8,994 bases of DNA, from positions 1-8,994 of the forward strand of contig JAFGSL010000493.1 in assembly GCA_016934645.1 (NCBI GenBank), read 5' to 3'. This document shows positions 1-5,260 of this stretch, in pieces. A program made the translations under genes and the position numbers. Each line of letters begins with the position of its first letter. Within the stretch, counting starts at the first letter, position 1. The notes beneath the pieces were generated by a model, which made no database searches, had not been told where the DNA came from, and worked only from the letters and a program-made list of their open reading frames with translations. Source of the stretch: Anaerolineae bacterium. GTDB lineage: Bacteria; Chloroflexota; Anaerolineae; B4-G1; SLSP01.

Positions 1-2
1 CC

Positions 3-23
3 GGCCCGCAAAAGGCGCGGGCC
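3..23. repeat. GC-rich hairpin at the left edge
   Basis: GGCCCGC (3-9) and GCGGGCC (17-23) form a perfect seven-base-pair stem with a seven-base loop, about 90 bases beyond the CHAT stop. It could be part of a terminator for the CHAT transcript, but the sequence beyond it is outside the window. Confidence 0.35.
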
Positions 24-62
24 TCCGCTCAGGGTGACGTTGTTGGAAGCAAAGATTGTGCC

Positions 63-110
63 AGATTGAAATAGTTTCTCTATAAGATCAAAAGTTGAGG
101 GTTTCAATCT
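63..110 (-). repeat. Inverted repeat just after the CHAT stop codon
   Basis: AGATTGAAA (63-71) and TTTCAATCT (102-110) are perfect nine-base complements separated by 30 bases. They begin one base beyond the TGA at 112-114. The loop is long for a terminator and no T run follows. The GTTTCAATC form resembles the ends of some CRISPR repeats, but there is only this pair and no array. Confidence 0.4.
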
Positions 111-111
111 C

Positions 112-2730
112 TCACGTATCATTTCCGCCCACTGTTTTGCGCCACCAGGCCAGCCAGCGAGGCGCTGCTGTTAACCCAAGCGTCATGCCCAGGGCCAGCA
201 CCACGCTTGCCAATGCCGTGTCCGCTGTCATGACGACCTGCTCCCAACCTGGTGTGCGATCCATCCATTGGGCGATAGCGTCATAGCGGCTATATGACTG
301 CCGGTAGAAATTTGCGTCAAAACTGAACGAGGCCGCCTCGTAATCTCCTCCTACCCAAAAGACGAACGATTGGGCCAGCGCCGCAGCCAGCCCGGCCACA
401 CCCAGCCGGAGCAACCAACGCCCGGGGCCCGGGCGGCGTCCGGCGCGAGGTTGATCGTAGAGCGCCAGGCTCAAGCCAACTCCCACCAGCAAGCCGGTGA
501 ACGGCATCCAGGGTCGCACCCCTATATCCAGCGCGTTCAGCAGGGCGACTATGAAGTGCCCGACCCCCCAAAAGAGCGTTCCCAGTAGCGCCGCCTGCCG
601 CGCTACTGCGCCAGGTTGCGCCTTTTCTCCAAGGCGGCGCAACCGCGTAGACTCTGCCAGGCTCATCCCCAGCGCCATGCACAGGCCCAGGAGGGCGCCC
701 AAATAAGAGTGAACGAAGAAATAAGCGGGCCACGTAGGACGTCTCCCCGCCAACGTGATCAGCATCCGCCAGAAGCCCAGCGTGGCCCCAGCGCCCAGCG
801 CGCCTCCCATCGTCTGTGCGACGATGTGTTGACGGTCGCGCAGTACTCGACGCCCGACGCGCCAGAGCCAGATGCCCAGCCGGTCCGGCAACGACAGCTT
901 GCGTTTGGGGCTTTTTACCTCCGGGTCGCTAGGCGCCGGCGCCCGATTGAGTTTCTCTATCTCCGGATCGGCGTCCGCCAGCGCGCCGCGAAGTTCTGCC
1001 CGTCGCTGCCAGCGTCGTTGCCTGCTGTCGATCATGTCCAGCGCCGAGTCCAGGCGATCCAACCCCTCGATCGGGGCCGGGTGTAGCACTGTCAGCGCCA
1101 GCGCGGCGGTGCGCCGGGTGACGCTGCTTTCGTGGCGCGCCGCCGACCATGCCACCGGCCCGACCCGCTCCGGCCGTTCGGATAGCGTCTTTGGATCGAG
1201 ACCCAGTACGCGCAGCGCTTCCTCCGGGCCGGTGGGGTGCGGCGGCAGCGGATCGTCCAGATGGCGGATCAGCCGTTCGCCCTCCGCCTTGCGCAACTCA
1301 TCGAGCCAGGGTTCTTCGGGGGTGTCGGCAGCCACCGCCGAGCGGAGCAAAAGCAACGTCTGGGTGGGCTGTAATCCCAGCGCCTCGCGCCGGGCCTCCA
1401 ACCTCTGTAATTCGTCACGGCCAGCCGTTGCGCTTCGTTCCATCCACCTGAATGTGGCCTGGTGTACCTGGAAGTGGCCATCTGTTCTGCTCTCTGCCTG
1501 TTGCCGGGCCGTCTTGTCAGTGATCGGGGGAAAGATGTAGCCGCTAGGTGTGCGCAAATAGAGCACCGGCGTGCCCCAATCACGCGCATATGGCTTGATG
1601 GGTGATTTGTCCCGCAATGCCAATATCTCTGTCCGGATCGCTTGCCGGCCCAGGTAGACCGCCTCGTCAATCGTTGATCCGCCGGCCAGCGCCTGGTAGA
1701 ACTCGCCCATAAAGCGTGCGGCTAGCGTGTCATATACGGTGAATTGCATAGCGATCGCGGCGGGGATCTCGCCTCTCAGCAGCGAGACGGCGACGCTGCT
1801 CCAGTCGTATATCACGTCGCGTTGCGCGGTTTCGCACGCTCCCAAAACGACCAGGCGCACCTTGTGCTCGCGGATGATCTCCAGCAACCGGTCGGACGGC
1901 ACCGCTACCGCCTGGTTGTGCTCGTCGGCCAGGATGATACTGCCCGAACCGACGATGGCGCCTCCAGGCCCTAGCCCTTTGGCAAACTCACCGTGCCCAC
2001 TAAAGTGAAAGATGTCAGCGCCCTCTCGCAGCGCAGCGCTCACTTCTCGCAGTTGGGCGCCGGGGATAGGGCCGTCGCCGATCTCCTGGCCAAAATCAGG
2101 CACATAGGTGGCGTCCACTCCGGCGGCAGCAGCCAGCGCCTGCTTGATGAGATACTGCTCGGTAGGCAGATTCTCCAGCAGGGGATAGTTTGCGAATGGC
2201 TCGGGCGTTGCCATGACGACCAGCACGCGCCGTCTTTCGCCCGGCGCAAACCACGCAGTTGGGATCTCAAGTTCCTCGTAGCGTGCAAGAGAGATGCGCG
2301 GATTTAACACCAAAAAGTTGCTCGCCGTGCGTTCCCCGCGAGTGCTCTGCACGTACATATATTCCCACGGAAGGTCAGAAAGCTCTCGCGGCAGGCGCAG
2401 ACGCACTCGCAGCCCCTCGTCCTCGCTTCCCTTTACCCAATCCAGGCTGCGCCGGTACATCTCACGCGCGTGCTCCGGCAGCAGCAACTCGGCCAGGCGT
2501 TCGCCAAGTTTCATTTGTTCTGCTTCGTTCTCGTCCATTCCGCGTTGTCCCAGACTGCGCGCCAGTTGCTTGAGCTGATCGTAGTCAGGGACCTCAATGA
2601 CCTCTTCTCGTTCACCTTCGCCGACAGGCGAGTTAAGAACACGGATGGTGAACCTCTGTATCTGGCCGTGGTCGTCCTTTTCGACGTTATAAGCAAAGAT
2701 GACAAAGTCGTGGTAAGTACGGAGCGCCAT
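112..2730 (-). CDS. CHAT-domain (caspase-like) cysteine peptidase with C-terminal polytopic membrane region
   Basis: This 872-residue protein has a CHAT peptidase module in about residues 50-400. The entry region typical of the family is seen around 77-127, with a conserved LPWEYMY stretch at 120-126. The catalytic His is H246 in HFSGHGE (bases 1993-1995) and the catalytic Cys is C299 in VVLGACETAQ (bases 1834-1836), so the clan CD dyad is intact. Residues 405-600 are a charged, mostly helical linker with no domain I recognise. About six hydrophobic segments follow (roughly 641-661, 669-692, 711-733, 741-758, 772-795, 836-856). There is no signal peptide, so the peptidase part is predicted cytosolic and tethered to the inner face of the membrane. 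The ATG is preceded by a strong Shine-Dalgarno sequence (AAGGAGGA, bases 2737-2744). It lies 146 bases downstream of a C11 peptidase gene on the same strand and probably shares its transcript. CHAT peptidases are known in caspase-like bacterial conflict and cell-death systems, such as the TPR-CHAT partner of type III-E CRISPR effectors and activators of bacterial gasdermins. The substrate here is unknown. Confidence 0.93.
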   Translation of the reverse strand: MALRTYHDFVIFAYNVEKDDHGQIQRFTIRVLNSPVGEGEREEVIEVPDYDQLKQLARSLGQRGMDENEAEQMKLGERLAELLLPEHAREMYRRSLDWVKGSEDEGLRVRLRLPRELSDLPWEYMYVQSTRGERTASNFLVLNPRISLARYEELEIPTAWFAPGERRRVLVVMATPEPFANYPLLENLPTEQYLIKQALAAAAGVDATYVPDFGQEIGDGPIPGAQLREVSAALREGADIFHFSGHGEFAKGLGPGGAIVGSGSIILADEHNQAVAVPSDRLLEIIREHKVRLVVLGACETAQRDVIYDWSSVAVSLLRGEIPAAIAMQFTVYDTLAARFMGEFYQALAGGSTIDEAVYLGRQAIRTEILALRDKSPIKPYARDWGTPVLYLRTPSGYIFPPITDKTARQQAESRTDGHFQVHQATFRWMERSATAGRDELQRLEARREALGLQPTQTLLLLRSAVAADTPEEPWLDELRKAEGERLIRHLDDPLPPHPTGPEEALRVLGLDPKTLSERPERVGPVAWSAARHESSVTRRTAALALTVLHPAPIEGLDRLDSALDMIDSRQRRWQRRAELRGALADADPEIEKLNRAPAPSDPEVKSPKRKLSLPDRLGIWLWRVGRRVLRDRQHIVAQTMGGALGAGATLGFWRMLITLAGRRPTWPAYFFVHSYLGALLGLCMALGMSLAESTRLRRLGEKAQPGAVARQAALLGTLFWGVGHFIVALLNALDIGVRPWMPFTGLLVGVGLSLALYDQPRAGRRPGPGRWLLRLGVAGLAAALAQSFVFWVGGDYEAASFSFDANFYRQSYSRYDAIAQWMDRTPGWEQVVMTADTALASVVLALGMTLGLTAAPRWLAWWRKTVGGNDT

Positions 2731-2809
2731 CGTCTATCCTCCTTACCTTATCGGAAAAACACCCTTCCGGCAGAGCACTCAGGGTATCTTCTCAAAGATC
2801 TGGGGGTGG

Positions 2810-2843
2810 GGGTTTGGGGCGGGCGCAGCCCACACCTAAACCC
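2810..2843. repeat. Imperfect inverted repeat between the C11 and CHAT genes
   Basis: GGGTTT (2810-2815) pairs with AAACCC (2838-2843), and an inner GGGC/GCCC stem (2821-2824 and 2828-2831) closes over a three-base loop. It lies in the 146-base gap between the two peptidase genes next to G-rich runs, and no T tract follows it on the minus strand. It may be a dispersed intergenic repeat rather than a terminator. A second small stem, ATCTT/AAGAT, lies at 2786-2799. Confidence 0.45.
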
Positions 2844-2876
2844 TCACTTTTCCCTTTTTTATTGAGATGATACCGC

Positions 2877-4124
2877 TCAGGCTTTGTGGTATTTCTTCAG
2901 CAACTTTGACCACTTGTGGTTCTGGGCGTAGGCAACTTCCTTGTAATAGGGCGAGATCTGATGAAGAATCCGTGGCGGCAAATAGATAGTTATCCCACCA
3001 CAGCGCTCCACTTTAGAACCATAGTGACCCTCAGCAATGACAAAGTCGGCGTTCTGCGGCTGTAACTTTTTGAGCACCTTTTTTGCTGCTTTGCGGACGT
3101 CTGTGTCATCGGTCTCGGCTGCCAGGTGTTCACACATCTCGGCCACGTCCCACAACGTGCCATTCCGGAAGTGCGCTTGCGTCTTGTAGAGCGCCTCGCC
3201 CAGCCAGTACTTGCCGGTGGACATCTTGGGAATCAATACATCCGCAAGCGCATCAAGCGGCTGCGCCAACACCTCCACCTGCGCAAGGTCCAGGGCTGCC
3301 TGGGTCACTGAGCCGCTATAGGCTTGATCGGTGTAGAATTTGACGTAGGCCGTAACGATGTGCCTGGCCAAGTCGGCGGTGGGCATATCCGGGTTGTGGA
3401 CCAGCTCCGCCAGCACCTTGTCGTAGGGCCAGCCGTTGTTTGGTTCATTCTCTTCGGAGGCCACGCTGTAGTTCACGTAGTCCTGCGCCTGGTAGGCCAC
3501 CTCCAGGTTGCTCATCAGGCAGGCATCCATGCCCAGCAGATCTAATTTTTGGCCGAACATCTTTACAGCTTTGGCCAGTACCTTGCCTAATTCGACCGTA
3601 TCCAGCGAGTGCCCGCTGCCGTCGTCAGACAGGATAGCTCGTTCCTGGACCGAGGGAATCTCAAAGATTGTCTCCAGTGTGGTGCGGAACAAGACCCGCC
3701 CTAATGAACTTGACGACCGCTCATTTGCTTCTCGCTGGTTGTAGTTAACTGCGTCTACCGAACGGGCAACTTTATCCATTTCATCCGGCACCCATCCACC
3801 GCCGTGGTTCCAGAGAACAAGGCCATAATGATCCGCCTTGTAATTCTTGGCCGCCCATTCCAGAAATTTTAGGAGTACCTTTGGGTCACCGGAATCGGTT
3901 TCACCAAGCGATTTAGTGTGTTCGTTCACACCGTTGGGCTGGATGTGATAGCGTTTGGTTTCGTGCGCATTGCCGATCCGGTCAAACTCAACGACAATGT
4001 TGACAGCGTCCGTGGAACCCACGCTGCGCATCTCGCCGATGTCTTTTTCGCCAGCCGAGGACAAGTTGTTGTCGCCGGCCATGTAAACCATAAACGTCCA
4101 CTTAGCTTTTTTTCCCGTTTTCAT
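2877..4124 (-). CDS. Clostripain-like (MEROPS C11) cysteine peptidase
   Basis: This 415-residue protein spans the C11 fold. The N-terminal strand WTFMVYMAGDNNL (residues 9-21) is characteristic of the family. The catalytic His is H107 in LWNHGGGW (bases 3804-3806) and the catalytic Cys is C202 in LGMDACLMSNLEVAYQ (bases 3519-3521). The conserved block around 223-234 (SEENEPNNGWPY) is present. Family members cleave after Arg or Lys and are often self-processed. The insert between the dyad residues (about 112-180) is rich in Lys, Arg and Ser and could hold processing sites, but that is inference. There is no signal peptide or membrane segment, so the enzyme is predicted cytosolic, unlike secreted clostripain. 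The frame stays open upstream to a GTG at 4247, but the start at 4124 is chosen because AAAGGAGAA sits six bases before that ATG and homology begins there. A consensus promoter lies upstream. The next gene downstream is a CHAT peptidase, also of clan CD. Confidence 0.94.
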   Translation of the reverse strand: MKTGKKAKWTFMVYMAGDNNLSSAGEKDIGEMRSVGSTDAVNIVVEFDRIGNAHETKRYHIQPNGVNEHTKSLGETDSGDPKVLLKFLEWAAKNYKADHYGLVLWNHGGGWVPDEMDKVARSVDAVNYNQREANERSSSSLGRVLFRTTLETIFEIPSVQERAILSDDGSGHSLDTVELGKVLAKAVKMFGQKLDLLGMDACLMSNLEVAYQAQDYVNYSVASEENEPNNGWPYDKVLAELVHNPDMPTADLARHIVTAYVKFYTDQAYSGSVTQAALDLAQVEVLAQPLDALADVLIPKMSTGKYWLGEALYKTQAHFRNGTLWDVAEMCEHLAAETDDTDVRKAAKKVLKKLQPQNADFVIAEGHYGSKVERCGGITIYLPPRILHQISPYYKEVAYAQNHKWSKLLKKYHKA

Positions 4125-4130
4125 TGCAAT

Positions 4131-4139
4131 TTCTCCTTT
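4131..4139 (-). promoter_or_regulatory. Ribosome binding site that fixes the C11 peptidase start
   Basis: On the minus strand AAAGGAGAA lies six bases before the ATG at 4124. The alternative upstream GTG at 4247 has no comparable site, and its extra 41 codons do not resemble the peptidase family. Confidence 0.8.
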
Positions 4140-4375
4140 GGTCGAAACAGATTCCTTTGAAAGTATTGCCGCACTTCCTCTCACCTTTCTGCAATTTTGG
4201 ATAGGAGTTTTGACTGGCTGAATGCGTATTGGGGGTCTGAAGCACACCCGGATGTTCTTGGTAGTTAACGCCGGGATTGCGAAGGATTATTCTGTTTTGC
4301 CGATAGTAACAACAATATTGTGGGATTCTATTGTGTGGTGTTGGCTGCAGCGTAGGGCTTGTTTGTAACACCTCA

Positions 4376-4404
4376 ATTATAGGAGCAATTCGGGTGGGAA
4401 TCAA
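4376..4404 (-). promoter_or_regulatory. Sigma70-type promoter for the C11-CHAT pair
   Basis: On the minus strand a perfect -10 TATAAT (4376-4381) and a -35 TTGATT (4399-4404, four of six consensus bases) are separated by exactly 17 bases. Transcription would start near 4369, which gives a leader of about 245 bases before the C11 peptidase ATG. The promoter lies about 55 bases beyond the stop of the upstream cohesin gene. The peptidase pair can therefore be transcribed independently of the cohesin/dockerin genes. Confidence 0.7.
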
Positions 4405-4458
4405 GGAGGGTAAAAATAACGGGTGGGCGATGTTGGTCGTTTTTGTACCCGTATGGAA

Positions 4459-5190
4459 TTACCGTCTCCGATTGCCGAGCCGCGACCAACCATACTTCAG
4501 CCCGATGCCGATCAGCGTCGCCAGCGGGAGCGTCACAAGTCCTGCTACGATCAAACCATCGAGGAGGCGGAAAGCGCCCTGGCGTTCCTCGGCGCCATCG
4601 CGATCCTCTGTGAACATTTGGAGAACCGGCAAATCTCGACTTTCATTCGACTGCCCGTTCCCCTTTGCCGTGATGCGGACCGCGACACTTCCCAGCGCCG
4701 GGGAGATCGTCTCTCCAGTCTGGGCGCCAAACAGACCCTCCGCGACCGAAATGGTGGTTTCTCCTTCGCCCTTGGCGCGAAAGGCTATCTTGACCAGCAC
4801 GCCGTTGCCCTCCGCGGGTGGAGCCGGATTGAGCAGGGTCAGGGCATAGTCAATCGTTCCGGTTGTATTGTCCACCTGGTGCTGTAGGACAAAACCATGA
4901 TCCGGGTCGAGGAATTTCCCGGACTTTACCTGTATCCCCTCCAAATCGCTATCCGCGTCTACTACCTCCAGCATTGCCGGATCGAAGGTCACACGCACGT
5001 CGGCGCCGTAGATCAGGGGTGCGCCCTTGACCAGCACGGTGACGGCTACTTCTTCCCCTACTTTCACTTTCGACTTATCCGCTTCCAGTTGCAATTGCGG
5101 CTCGCCGCCGGCAAACACGGCGACCGGAAGCGTTGCGAGTATCAGTGTCAATAGCACATAAATGCGAGCGAGTCTCATCTGCTTTTTCAT
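4459..5190 (-). CDS. Membrane-anchored cohesin-domain protein
   Basis: This 243-residue protein has a signal peptide in residues 1-27 (basic start, hydrophobic core, cleavage near AVFA/GG). A cohesin-type beta-sandwich covers about 31-174: early strand QLQLEADKSKVKVGEEVAVTV, the YGADVRVTFDPAMLEVV core typical of cohesins, and a later VLVKIAFRAKGEG strand. A Ser/Asn/Glu-rich spacer follows, then one membrane helix at about 210-231 with a positively charged tail ending in RRR. It is therefore predicted to be displayed outside the membrane with the cohesin exposed. Cohesins bind dockerins, and the gene directly upstream encodes a dockerin protein. Three consecutive ATG codons (5196, 5193, 5190) follow GGAGG directly. 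The third is preferred because it leaves a six-base gap, but any of the three may be used. The frame extends to 5382, but that part is antisense-like sequence inside the upstream gene. This could be a cell-surface anchor for the dockerin protein. Confidence 0.9.
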   Translation of the reverse strand: MKKQMRLARIYVLLTLILATLPVAVFAGGEPQLQLEADKSKVKVGEEVAVTVLVKGAPLIYGADVRVTFDPAMLEVVDADSDLEGIQVKSGKFLDPDHGFVLQHQVDNTTGTIDYALTLLNPAPPAEGNGVLVKIAFRAKGEGETTISVAEGLFGAQTGETISPALGSVAVRITAKGNGQSNESRDLPVLQMFTEDRDGAEERQGAFRLLDGLIVAGLVTLPLATLIGIGLKYGWSRLGNRRR

Positions 5191-5216
5191 CATCATCCTC
5201 CGTTTGTCTGTTGGAA

Positions 5217-5243
5217 AGCCGGGCGCCATCAGGGCGCCCGGCT
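5217..5243 (-). terminator. GC-rich intergenic hairpin between dockerin and cohesin genes
   Basis: The inverted repeat GCCGGGCGCC (5218-5227) and GGCGCCCGGC (5233-5242) is perfect over 10 pairs, with a five-base loop and an extra A-T pair (5217/5243). It lies 18 bases beyond the stop of the dockerin gene. On the minus strand it is followed by only three T residues, then CC. It may be a weak or attenuating terminator, or a barrier protecting upstream mRNA from 3' decay. The downstream cohesin gene would then be made at a different level. Confidence 0.6.
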
Positions 5244-5260
5244 CATTGTCTGCCAGAAGG

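Larger units (their letters stand above)
4125..4458 (-). other. 334-base intergenic region: promoter and long 5' leader of the C11 gene
   Basis: This gap between the cohesin gene and the C11 gene holds the promoter described separately and a predicted 245-base untranslated leader. Inside the leader is a 10-base palindrome ACAATATTGT (4312-4321), part of a TATTGTG direct repeat (4316-4322 and 4329-4335, period 13). It lies about 50 bases downstream of the predicted start of transcription and could be an operator. No rho-independent terminator was seen for the upstream cohesin gene. The open frames here have no family resemblance and were not called. Confidence 0.45.

Noticed and set aside
63..110. 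CRISPR-like ATTGAAA / TTTCAATC ends near the CHAT stop.
   Set aside because: They are a single inverted pair, not direct repeats with spacers, and no cas gene is in the window.
616..1540. Plus-strand open frames of 156 and 222 codons opposite the CHAT gene.
   Set aside because: They are antisense shadows of the linker and membrane part of CHAT, with Arg/Ser/Ala-rich low-complexity translation and no motif.
4125..4247. 41-codon upstream extension of the C11 peptidase from a GTG at 4247.
   Set aside because: The ribosome binding site at 4131-4139 and the start of family similarity both indicate 4124, and the extension has no signal peptide.
4102..4404. 100-codon minus-strand frame across the C11 leader.
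   Set aside because: It would start inside the -35 element, lacks a ribosome binding site, and overlaps the C11 start in another frame.
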